From DASYPQ01 sp036006425 (GTDB lineage: Bacteria; Planctomycetota; UBA1135; GCA-002686595): a stretch of DNA of 64,000 nucleotides. Shown here piece by piece: positions 25,731-33,608 of this stretch. The position numbers and the translations under genes were made by a program. The stretch's first letter is position 1. Each line of letters starts with the position of its first letter. The notes beneath the pieces were generated by a model. It searched no databases and had not been told where the DNA came from. It saw nothing but the letters and a program-made list of their open reading frames with translations. The DNA lies in the NCBI GenBank assembly GCA_036006425.1, contig DASYPQ010000027.1, positions 124,001 through 188,000 on the forward strand, read 5' to 3'.

Positions 25731-26438
25731 TCAGGCCTCGAAGCTCGACGAGAACAGGGCGTCGAGGTTCTCAGGACGCAGCATCTCCACCGCCGAGCCG
25801 CGCACGACGCGACCGTCTGCGACCCAGAGGATCTCTGCGACGGCCTTGCGCACGAGCGCCAGCTGGTGGCTCACGAGCAACACGGCGATGCCGTCCCTGC
25901 GGTTCAGGTCCTCCAGCACTTCGAGGATGCGCGCCTCCGCGGCGCGATCGACGCCGCTCGTCGGCTCGTCGAGGAGGAGCAGCTTCGGCCGAGCCATGAG
26001 AGCGCGGGCGATGAGCACGCGCTGACGCTGTCCTCCCGACAGCGAGGAGAACGAGGCGCGCGCGTGGTCGGCCATCGCGACGCGCTCGAGGCAGGCCCGA
26101 GCGAGATCACGCTCGGCCCTCGGTAGGCCGCGCCAACCCGAGAGGCGGCCGTACGCGCCCATGAAGACGACTTCGTCGACGCGCAGCGGGAAGATCGGAT
26201 CGAGCGTCTCGCGTTGCGGGACGTATCCGATCGCCTCCGTGAGCCGCTCCACGCGCCCTTCGAGCGGCTCGACGAGGCCGAGTATCCCGCGGAAGAGCGT
26301 CGTCTTCCCCGCCCCGTTCGGTCCGACGATGCCGAAGAATGCTCCGGGGCCGACCTCGAGGTCGACCCCGGACACGACACGACGTCCGTCGTAGCCGAAC
26401 GCGGCGTTCGCGAGGCGCACGACGGGGTTCGCGTCCAT
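25731..26438 (-). CDS. zinc/manganese-type ABC transporter ATP-binding protein
   Basis: 235 residues from the ATG at 26438; longer frame upstream is an artefact over the preceding gene. Walker A GPNGAGKTTL at ~39-48, Q-loop YVPQRE, signature SLSGGQRQRVLIARAL, Walker B LLLLDEPTSG, switch VSHQL. It energises uptake through the permease just downstream. Eight bases after the stop of the binding-protein gene. Length is typical for ZnuC/MntA. Confidence 0.93.
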   Translation of the reverse strand: MDANPVVRLANAAFGYDGRRVVSGVDLEVGPGAFFGIVGPNGAGKTTLFRGILGLVEPLEGRVERLTEAIGYVPQRETLDPIFPLRVDEVVFMGAYGRLSGWRGLPRAERDLARACLERVAMADHARASFSSLSGGQRQRVLIARALMARPKLLLLDEPTSGVDRAAEARILEVLEDLNRRDGIAVLLVSHQLALVRKAVAEILWVADGRVVRGSAVEMLRPENLDALFSSSFEA

Positions 26439-26446
26439 CGGCCGGC

Positions 26447-27403
26447 TCAACGCGCGGTCGCCGCGACCCCGAAGGCATCGGCCAGACGCTGATGGACGAG
26501 GTCCATCATGCCGATCCAGGTCTCGGTCCCGGGCAGCCCGCCGCACTGGTTCGGCAGCTCGACGACCTTGACGTGCGTTTCTTCGGCGATCTGCGCAACA
26601 TTGCTGTTGTTGGACCAGATCGCGGTCAGAATCGCGTCCGCCTTCTCGCGCCGCATCGTGTCGATCAGCTCCGCGACGTGGTTCGGGGTCGGCGGAATGC
26701 CGGGCTTGATCTCGATCTTGCCGATCGTCTCGATCCCATACGCCGCGGTGAAGTAGTCGTATTCCATATGGTACACGACGACCTTCTTGCCCTTCCACGA
26801 CTTGGCCATCTCGGCCCATCGCGCTGCAGCCTGACCGAGTCTCTCGAGATAGGCCGCCTGGCGCTTTTCATATTCCGCCTTGGAGCCGGGATCGACCGCG
26901 GCGAGTCCCGCGAGAACGAGTTCGGCCACATGCCGGCCTGCGCGTGGGTCCAGGTTCAGGTGGGGATTGCCCTGCGGGTGAACGTCGCCGGCCTGCCGGG
27001 AGAGCGAAGTCGGCACTTGGATCGGGTTCCACCCTTCGGACATCGTGATGAAGCCCGGCTTTCCGGGCTGGATCTTCGGATTGCGTGCGCCTTCCAGCAG
27101 CCCGGGTACGAACCCCGTCTCGAGGGAGAGCCCGACCTGGACGAAGACGTCCGCGCGGCTCAGCGCAATCAGGTGCGAAGGCCTGGCCTGTACCAGGTGC
27201 AGGTTCTCCTTCCCCCGCGCGATCGTCGTGACGTCCACGCGATCACCACCGATCTCCTTCGTGATGTCGGCAAGATCCTGGATCGTGCAGACGACTTTGA
27301 GCTTGTCCCCGGTAAGGGGAGCACCCGGCGACGCTGGTGCCCGCAGCGACAATCCGAGCGATGAAAGGGTGAGCAGTAGTAGCCCGTGAATGTGATGGAT
27401 CAT
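26447..27403 (-). CDS. periplasmic metal-binding protein of a zinc/manganese-type ABC importer
   Basis: 318 residues; ATG at 27403 with AGGAG 6 bases upstream, then a signal peptide (HIHGLLLLTLSSLGLSLRAP). Cluster A-I (ZnuA/MntC) fold. Likely ligand His residues lie in KENLHLVQARPSH, GNPHLNLDPRAGRH and VVYHMEYDYF. At the fourth ligand position, where Asp or Glu is usual, the sequence is TAIWSNNSN. Three His and no clear acidic ligand favour zinc over manganese, but this is inference. The long His-rich loop of ZnuA is absent. First of three ABC genes, 17 bases after the porin gene. Confidence 0.9.
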   Translation of the reverse strand: MIHHIHGLLLLTLSSLGLSLRAPASPGAPLTGDKLKVVCTIQDLADITKEIGGDRVDVTTIARGKENLHLVQARPSHLIALSRADVFVQVGLSLETGFVPGLLEGARNPKIQPGKPGFITMSEGWNPIQVPTSLSRQAGDVHPQGNPHLNLDPRAGRHVAELVLAGLAAVDPGSKAEYEKRQAAYLERLGQAAARWAEMAKSWKGKKVVVYHMEYDYFTAAYGIETIGKIEIKPGIPPTPNHVAELIDTMRREKADAILTAIWSNNSNVAQIAEETHVKVVELPNQCGGLPGTETWIGMMDLVHQRLADAFGVAATAR

Positions 27404-27420
27404 GTCTAGCTCCTGGTGAC

Positions 27421-28653
27421 CTACCAATTGATGCCGTGGCCGTGCGCGCCGAGGACGAGGGAGTACTGAAGGGCGAGGCGGGTCGAATCCGAGTCGGCGA
27501 CGTCGCTCTTGTGATCGGAGACCTCGAAGCGGAGGCGTTGGAACTCCGAGAAACTGTGGGACCAGTAGACCGCCGCCTCGGACTCGTTCGACTTGTCGGC
27601 GTCGGGGAGCGTGAGGGAGCTGTACTGGATCCCCACGCTGTTGAAGGAGCTCCACTGGTAGTCAACCCACCCGAAGTAGCCGTTGACCGCGCGATGGACG
27701 ACACCGATCGTGTCGTCGGTCGGATCCGTCGGCGTCCCGCTGTCGTCGATCGTGGCGCCGTTGTCCCCGGTGTCGACCAGGAACTCGCCACCGAACGTCC
27801 ACTTCCTCAGACCGGTTTCGTCCGTCCAACCGTACGTCGCGTCGACTCCGTAGACCGTGTTCTTCAGGTCGCCCTCGGTCGCACCGCTCGGATCGTACGT
27901 GAATGCGTACTCGGGGATGACGCGAGCCGACGCACCGAGCTGGAAGATGCCGGCCTCGCCGACGTCGGTGAACCCAGTCACGCGCGCCGTGTAGTTGAAC
28001 TTACCGGTCGACTTGCGGTCGGCGACGGATTCGGTAACGGGAAGGAAGTCCGGACTCTCCTCGGGGAGAAGGCTCGCGAACGCGCCGACCGACCAGCGCA
28101 GAGCCGTCTTGTCGCCGATCGCGTACCACTGGTCTAGCTCGACGCCGTCGCCCTTGACCTCCTCGCCGAGGTACTGGCGCAGCACGAGCGGTCGCTCGAC
28201 AGTGCGCAGCTCGTGCACGTGCGTCTGCATCTGCTTGCCGAAGTCGATGAAGAACCTGCCCGCGCGGAGCGTCGTGTGTTCGCCGAGCCCCACGAAGTGG
28301 GCCGCCGCCTCCTCGACGTTCAGCGCCTCGCCGTCGCTCGCCGCGACGAAGTAGGCCCACGCGTTGGGATCGACCCAGGCCTGCGACATGATCTCCATGG
28401 TGCGGACCTTCATGTCCCAACCCGACGGCCCGGTGTCGGGGCTGAGGTAGTCGGCGACTGCGTCGATCACGAAGGAAAAGGCGGGATTGAAACCCGCGGT
28501 GAATCGGTTCGCCTGGCTGATGTCGCCCGCTGGACCCTGGCCGCCGGTCGGATACGTGGGCATGCCAGGTGTCTGGAAAGCGGATGCTTGTGCCCAGACG
28601 GTGGAAGGGATCGCGGCCACGGCGGCCGCAGTGGAAATGCGTTTGAGGAACAT
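27421..28653 (-). CDS. outer-membrane porin-like protein linked to the metal ABC importer
   Basis: 410 residues. Signal peptide KRISTAAAVAAIPSTVWAQ. The mature chain alternates polar and hydrophobic residues in many predicted strands (FFIDFGKQMQTHVHEL, RWSVGAFASLLPEE, FNYTARVTGFTDVG, GYFGWVDYQWSSFN, AVYWSHSFSEFQRLRFEVS) and ends LVLGAHGHGINW with a terminal aromatic residue, the mark of Bam-assembled barrels. His residues cluster at the plug-like region and C-terminus. Position directly before the binding-protein gene suggests it brings the metal across the outer membrane. No TonB box is obvious, so passive porin is more likely than receptor. Confidence 0.8.
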   Translation of the reverse strand: MFLKRISTAAAVAAIPSTVWAQASAFQTPGMPTYPTGGQGPAGDISQANRFTAGFNPAFSFVIDAVADYLSPDTGPSGWDMKVRTMEIMSQAWVDPNAWAYFVAASDGEALNVEEAAAHFVGLGEHTTLRAGRFFIDFGKQMQTHVHELRTVERPLVLRQYLGEEVKGDGVELDQWYAIGDKTALRWSVGAFASLLPEESPDFLPVTESVADRKSTGKFNYTARVTGFTDVGEAGIFQLGASARVIPEYAFTYDPSGATEGDLKNTVYGVDATYGWTDETGLRKWTFGGEFLVDTGDNGATIDDSGTPTDPTDDTIGVVHRAVNGYFGWVDYQWSSFNSVGIQYSSLTLPDADKSNESEAAVYWSHSFSEFQRLRFEVSDHKSDVADSDSTRLALQYSLVLGAHGHGINW

Positions 28654-28848
28654 GTGGTGACTCGCTGGAAGAATGCTTGGATTGCCTCGAGATGGAACTC
28701 CGTCGCGAAACGTCAGAGCTCTTGGCCACCGTCGGAACGGACCGTGCTCCGGTCGCGAGCGATGGCGCGCGCGGCAGGAGCCGGCGCGTACACGCGATGC
28801 AGCGCTCAGCTCCAGATCAGGAGCGCGCTTGCCTCGCGGCGAGGAGAA

Positions 28849-29259
28849 TCAGCAAGGCGGCGAGTGCTTGGGTGCGAGCAGGTAGACCGCGAACCCGACT
28901 GCGCCGGGTTCGACCACCTGCTCCGCCGGGAGCAGGACGAGAGATCTCGGCGCGGATGTGTCGAGCTCTCCCTTCCACTCGACTCCGCGCACGCGCGAGG
29001 ATTCGAGGACCGCGCAGTGGTCGTGCGACTTCGAGGACGATTCCGAGGCATCGACGCGCGGTCCGTGCGACGGCGCCGGTGCATCCGTCACCGTCGCCGG
29101 AGCAGCGACATCGATCCATTCGCCGTGCTCCGCGCAACGGGCGTGGTCTTTCCACGCCAAGTGCCAGGCTCCGCCCAACTGGGCGAATAGGAGCGTGATC
29201 GCCAGCGTCAGAACGCCGAATCTTCGGGGCGATCGGGTGTGCGTGCGCACGATCTGCAT
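28849..29259 (-). CDS. small exported His/Cys-containing protein (DUF2946-like)
   Basis: 136 residues. One N-terminal membrane or signal segment (FGVLTLAITLLFAQLGGAW), then HLAWKDHARCAEHGEWIDV, SKSHDHCAVLESS and a C-terminal hydrophobic stretch before KHSPPC. The pattern of H-x-H-C beside a single hydrophobic helix recalls the DUF2946-type proteins found beside heavy-metal transport genes. Likely metal-binding in the periplasm. It probably heads the porin-ABC operon, 195 bases upstream of the porin start; nothing else is recognisable in that gap. Confidence 0.65.
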   Translation of the reverse strand: MQIVRTHTRSPRRFGVLTLAITLLFAQLGGAWHLAWKDHARCAEHGEWIDVAAPATVTDAPAPSHGPRVDASESSSKSHDHCAVLESSRVRGVEWKGELDTSAPRSLVLLPAEQVVEPGAVGFAVYLLAPKHSPPC

Positions 29260-29427
29260 GCGTCCGACAGGCGGAAGCGGCTGTCGAACGTATCCCGTTG
29301 ATCCAGGATGTCAAGCTCGCGCCGATCCAGCCGCCGTTCGCCACTGAGATGAAGACGTCACCGGGGCGCGGGTCAGGAACGGCCCCCCGAGTGAGCGGGT
29401 CACACCTCTCACCCACCGTCACACGCT

Positions 29428-31329
29428 CTAGAACGCGGTCCTGACGTAGAGCGTGAGTGCCATGGAATCGTAGTCCCCGTCGAACTCGCTTCCGGCCGAA
29501 TCGAAGTGATGCACATCGGTCTCCACGCCGAGCGTGATGTCGCTCGATTGCTTCCAGGGCAGGTCAACCAGCAAGGTCGCGTAGCGCAGGTCCGCGTCGC
29601 CGTTCACGACCACTGCGCTCGCGCCGAGCTTCGGACGAAAGCAAGGCGCCACCTCGAACGACACGGAGCCCGAGATGACGTTCTGCACTCCTCGGAAGAA
29701 AACGCGGGTGGGTACCTGCTGCGGAGTGCCGTCGAGAATCTCGATGACGGTGTCCGCCGCGAGGTCGTAGAGACGGAGTGAGTAGGCCGCATCCGCGTTC
29801 CAGCGCGGCGAGGCGGCGTAGCTTCCCGAGAGCGTGAACGAATTCGATTCATAATGGGAGCCGAAGGCGTGGATGTCGCGCTGCCGGTGCTTCACGCCGG
29901 CGGTCAGCGCGACGCCGGTTCGCGGCTTCCAGCGCAGGCGCGCTCCCGCGAAAGCCCCGCGTTCGTCCTCGAGGCCGAGCAGGGTCTGCCCTCCGGGACT
30001 GTGCGTCGGCGCCAGCTCGTACCCGCCTTCCACCGAAACCGTCACCTCGCGCGAAGTCTCCATCGAGAGCGTGGCGCGGCCTCCGAACTGATCCAACGTG
30101 TCGTCGAACTCATGCAGCACGACGCCGTCCGCGACGTCGCGGACGACCTCGTGATCGAGCCCGCCTTCGACCGACAGATCCAGGCTCGTGCACGGCGACA
30201 GGGCCGACTCCAGCCCGAGCTCGAGCAGGTCGAGCTCACTCTCGAAGTGCAGCGACTGGTGCTGGACGAGCTCGGTCGGCGGCGAGCCGGGCGGTTCCTC
30301 GGTCAGCGTGTCGATCACGAGGCTGCCGCCCTCGCTCTGATGGATCCGCTCGATGCGAGCGCGCCATGCGAAATCTGGCGAGACCTGTCGGCGGATGCCG
30401 GCGTCCGCACTGAAGAAGCGATCGACGAGGTCCGCATCGGAATCCGTGGTGCGAACGAACGGATCGCCGGGCGAGAACACGCCGGTCTCGTGGGAATGCA
30501 TGTGGCCGTCCCCTTGAAGCTCGGCGATGTGGAATCCGAAGTCCGCGGCGAGTTTCCCGTCGTCGAACGAGCGGCGCGCCCGCGCTCCGCCGCTGACCTC
30601 GGTCGAGTCGAGGTCGGAGCGGAATCGCTCCGTGTGGGTGAAGGTCGGATCCGAGGGGGAAGGTCCGGCGATTTCGCGGTGGTCGTCCTGCTGCAGGCCG
30701 TCGACTGCGGCCTCGAGCGTGACGTCCCAGCTCGCGATCCCGAAGCCGAGGTCTCCATGAGCGCCCAGGGCCTTGTCCTCCTGGCGCACGGACCCGCCTC
30801 CGAGGAACCCGAAGTTGACGCTGCGCGTCCCGGTCGAGAGGCCGTCGCGGCGGCTGTCGGTCAGCTCGAGTCCGGCCCGCACGCCGTCCTTTCCCGAGGA
30901 TACGGACTCGAGTCGCAGGCTGCGAAGCTCGCGCTTGAAATCGAATGGATGGAAATCGTCGCTCCCGCGGCCGTCGAACTCCGACCGGTCGTATCGCGCG
31001 ATCGCCTTGAACGTCGAACCCGCGATCTCCGCGCGTCCCGAAGTCCACGGGTCTCCGATCCCGCGCAGGTCGAAGAGAAACGACTGGATGCCCGAGGATC
31101 CGGGCTTCCTCTTCCCCTCCACATAGAAATCGCGCAGAACCGGTCCCCCGTCGAGGTTGACGTCCTCGTCGTACTGATCGCGACTCCCGTCGACCCAGAC
31201 GAACCGCCAGCCGAGCACGGCTTCGCCTGAGAGCTCGAATCCTGGCGAGGGAGCGTCGCCGTTCGCGGGCATCCCGTAGGTCGCGGCCCAGGTGGAGATC
31301 GCGACGAACGGCAGCCAGGGCTCGAGCAT
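29428..31329 (-). CDS. MtrB/PioB-like outer-membrane porin of a cytochrome conduit
   Basis: 633 residues of repeated amphipathic beta strands with short Asp/Gly/Ser-rich turns and a terminal aromatic strand (DSMALTLYVRTAF). That is about 26-28 strands by eye, the size of MtrB/PioB. The gene starts 6 bases after the octaheme cytochrome gene. In MtrAB systems the barrel sheathes the multiheme protein and carries electrons across the outer membrane. The N-terminal CxxC seen in Shewanella MtrB is absent, and the signal sequence is short (LEPWLPFVAISTWAATYGMP). No MtrC-like outer cytochrome is in the window. Confidence 0.75.
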   Translation of the reverse strand: MLEPWLPFVAISTWAATYGMPANGDAPSPGFELSGEAVLGWRFVWVDGSRDQYDEDVNLDGGPVLRDFYVEGKRKPGSSGIQSFLFDLRGIGDPWTSGRAEIAGSTFKAIARYDRSEFDGRGSDDFHPFDFKRELRSLRLESVSSGKDGVRAGLELTDSRRDGLSTGTRSVNFGFLGGGSVRQEDKALGAHGDLGFGIASWDVTLEAAVDGLQQDDHREIAGPSPSDPTFTHTERFRSDLDSTEVSGGARARRSFDDGKLAADFGFHIAELQGDGHMHSHETGVFSPGDPFVRTTDSDADLVDRFFSADAGIRRQVSPDFAWRARIERIHQSEGGSLVIDTLTEEPPGSPPTELVQHQSLHFESELDLLELGLESALSPCTSLDLSVEGGLDHEVVRDVADGVVLHEFDDTLDQFGGRATLSMETSREVTVSVEGGYELAPTHSPGGQTLLGLEDERGAFAGARLRWKPRTGVALTAGVKHRQRDIHAFGSHYESNSFTLSGSYAASPRWNADAAYSLRLYDLAADTVIEILDGTPQQVPTRVFFRGVQNVISGSVSFEVAPCFRPKLGASAVVVNGDADLRYATLLVDLPWKQSSDITLGVETDVHHFDSAGSEFDGDYDSMALTLYVRTAF

Positions 31330-31335
31330 GGCGCA

Positions 31336-32067
31336 CTAGCGGAACAAGTTCTCGTCCCAGTTCGACCCGTGAACCTGCGTGTGGCACTGCAAGCATTCCC
31401 GGAAGATCGAGCCGGGATCCTGGATGTGGAGAGCCTCGAGAGTCTCATGACACGAGAAGCACAGAGTTCGCGAATCGACGTGCGTCAGCAGACGCCGGTT
31501 CGGTGAGCCGTGCGGCTCGTGGCAGGAAAGGCACTGCTGCGTCTTGTCCCCCTCGTGCGGGAACACGAACGGCCCGCGCTTCTCGATGTGGCAACCGACA
31601 CAGGCTTCCTCGCGCTCGTGGCGGCGCTGCTCGCGCGGCGGAAGACCGTGCGCCGCGTGGCAGCTCGTGCAACCGATCGTCGTCCCCAGGGGATGCGCGA
31701 ACGGCAGGCGGAATTCCGCCGCAGCCTCCGGGTGACAGTCCTCGCACCGCGCCTTGGTCGTCGAAGGCAAGCGCTCTCCATCGAGGCCGACGGGATGCTC
31801 GAAGTGACAATCGAGACATCCAACGGCGTGCGCGAGTCCGCCGTGGTGACGCGAGGCGTCGAGATCCGTGGCCTCGTTCTCGTGACACCCGGCACAGCTC
31901 GAATTCGCTACTCGGGCCTCCGCACGTGCCGCTGCGAGTGCGGCCATCTCGCGGTCGCTGGCGCAGGCGACGATGACCAGCACCAGTCCGCATCCGATCG
32001 CAACGAGCGACGAAGCTCGGCGCGCCCAGAGCGAGGAAACACGAGGGGGGTGGGGTTGGCTCCCCAT
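31336..32067 (-). CDS. octaheme c-type cytochrome, MtrA/DmsE-like lipoprotein
   Basis: 243 residues from the ATG at 32067; another ATG at 32085 is also possible and neither has a clear ribosome site. Signal peptide with a lipobox-like VIVAC. Eight CxxCH heme motifs in order: CAGCH, CLDCH, CEDCH, CTSCH, CVGCH, CLSCH, CFSCH, CLQCH, with many extra His for bis-His ligation. MtrA and DmsE have ten hemes, so this is a shorter relative. Coupled to the barrel gene 6 bases downstream, it should form a heme wire through the outer membrane, for metal oxidation or reduction. Direction and substrate are unknown. Confidence 0.85.
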   Translation of the reverse strand: MGSQPHPPRVSSLWARRASSLVAIGCGLVLVIVACASDREMAALAAARAEARVANSSCAGCHENEATDLDASRHHGGLAHAVGCLDCHFEHPVGLDGERLPSTTKARCEDCHPEAAAEFRLPFAHPLGTTIGCTSCHAAHGLPPREQRRHEREEACVGCHIEKRGPFVFPHEGDKTQQCLSCHEPHGSPNRRLLTHVDSRTLCFSCHETLEALHIQDPGSIFRECLQCHTQVHGSNWDENLFR

Positions 32068-32151
32068 TGAGTGCGGTGCGATCATGCGGATGCGACGGTG
32101 CGCGTGCCAGCTCAGCGATCCCGAACCCCCTGGCACGGTAGGAAGACGGGT

Positions 32152-32255
32152 CGCAGAGCACGGCGCGAATGCGGGAGGTGATGCGCGGATTCATGAGCCG
32201 GACCGAGCGCATCGGAAGTCCGATCCTGCCGGCCGCGCGCGCTGACGCTAGCACG
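32152..32255 (-). repeat. collapsed duplicate of the 24.2-24.8 kb leader segments
   Basis: Bases 32152-32196 match 24202-24246 (39/45) and 32206-32255 match 24743-24792 (47/50). In the 24-kb copy these halves are 496 bases apart and flank the whole Cys-rich gene; here only 9 bases separate them. The first half still reads as a signal-peptide start (MNPRITSRIRAVLC versus VNLRIPSRILAALC) but then runs out of frame over the cytochrome gene. It is best explained as a duplicated block whose middle was deleted. Confidence 0.75.
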
Positions 32256-32270
32256 CCCTCTCGAGCCCGC

Positions 32271-33608
32271 CTACCGCCCGCGCAGATCCCCGAGGCTCAC
32301 GGGGTGCAGCGCCTCGACGTCCAGCTTCGTCGACGTCTCGATCGCGACGAGGGCCTTCTCGCGCTGCGCGCGGAGCTCCGCGAGCGCGAGGCGCGCGTCG
32401 AGCGCCGTGCGCCGCGCCGCGACCAGCTCGGACGCGGTGCCTCGCCCCGCGGCGAACGTCGCCGCGGCCGTGCGCGCCGCGAGCTCGGCGCGCGGGAGGA
32501 GCACGCTCTCGAACAGCGCCGCCTGGCGCTCGTCGTTCCGCAGGACGTACAGCTCGAGCACGAAGCTCGCGGCGAGATCGCGGCGCGCCTGCTCCCGCGC
32601 CGACTCCGCCGCGCGCAGGCTCGCGCGCGCTTCCTCGATCGCGCCGCGGATCGCCTCGACGCGCAGCGGCAGCACGATCATCCCGCCGAGTGACTGCGTC
32701 GCGCTGCCCATGACGTCGAACGAGAGGCCGAAGTCCGGGATCCGCTGCGCGCGCGCGAGCTCGAGCGCCTCCTCGCGGCCCGCGACCTCGCGCGAGAGCG
32801 CCGCGATCTCCGGGCTGCGTTCGGCGGCGAGGGCGAGGATCTCCGCGTCGGTCCCTTGGATCTCGCGCGGCGCCGGCATCGCCGTCGGCAGCGGTAGCGG
32901 GGCGTCCGCCGCGCGACCGAGCAGCGCGTTCATCTCGGCCGCGAGCGTCGCGTGCTGCCCGTGGAGGCTCTCGCTCTCGCTCTGCGCGAGATCGCGGGCG
33001 CTCCGCGCGGCGAGCAGCTCCTGCATCGGAGCCGTCCCCGCGCGCACGCGCGCGGCCGCCTCGCCCTCGGCCAGCGCCAGGAGATCGAGACTCTGCTTCT
33101 GCACCTCGATCATCACCGCATGGAGAGCGAGGTCGACGTAGCGCGTCCGGACGCGCGCCTGCACCCCGAACTTCGCCGCTTCGAACCGCAGGCCCGCGGC
33201 GCGCGCCTCCTCGAGGGCGCGGCGGCCCGCCGTCGCGAGCTTCGATGGCACGGGGATCATCGCCCCCGGCTCGTTCGCGATCCCGAGCGTCGTGCGGTCC
33301 CACGCCGTCATCTGCGGACCGCCGAAGAGGTACGAGAACGAGAGGACGGCGTTCGGCGGGCTCGCCTCCTGCGGAATGCGCTCGAGCGCGGCGCGCCACT
33401 CCCAGTACCGCGCGCGCAGGTCGGCGTTGGCGTAGAACGCGACGCGCAGGCAGTCCTCGAGCGTCGGTGCGTCGGGCAACGTCGGCGTCTCTGCGTCGAG
33501 CTCGCGGGCGACCGCGTCGGCGCGGTCGCGTTCCTCGCGCTCGCCGCGCGGGTGGATGGCGCAGGCCGCCAGGAGGAGGAGCGTGGTCGCCGGGTAGAAG
33601 CGTCTCAT
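32271..33608 (-). CDS. cusC: CusC-type outer-membrane efflux lipoprotein
   Basis: 445 residues from the ATG at 33608, which overlaps the preceding stop (ATGA); GGGAGG lies 6 bases before. Lipobox LLLLAAC. Two OEP repeats of long helices with the TolC pattern (ALEEARAAGLRFEAAKFGVQ, RTRYVDLALHAVMIEVQKQS, then ESAREQARRDLAASFVLELY). It forms the outer-membrane duct for the RND pump encoded upstream. Third gene of the cusB-cusA-cusC operon. Name by context and fold; CzcC is not excluded by this protein alone. Confidence 0.9.
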   Translation of the reverse strand: MRRFYPATTLLLLAACAIHPRGEREERDRADAVARELDAETPTLPDAPTLEDCLRVAFYANADLRARYWEWRAALERIPQEASPPNAVLSFSYLFGGPQMTAWDRTTLGIANEPGAMIPVPSKLATAGRRALEEARAAGLRFEAAKFGVQARVRTRYVDLALHAVMIEVQKQSLDLLALAEGEAAARVRAGTAPMQELLAARSARDLAQSESESLHGQHATLAAEMNALLGRAADAPLPLPTAMPAPREIQGTDAEILALAAERSPEIAALSREVAGREEALELARAQRIPDFGLSFDVMGSATQSLGGMIVLPLRVEAIRGAIEEARASLRAAESAREQARRDLAASFVLELYVLRNDERQAALFESVLLPRAELAARTAAATFAAGRGTASELVAARRTALDARLALAELRAQREKALVAIETSTKLDVEALHPVSLGDLRGR

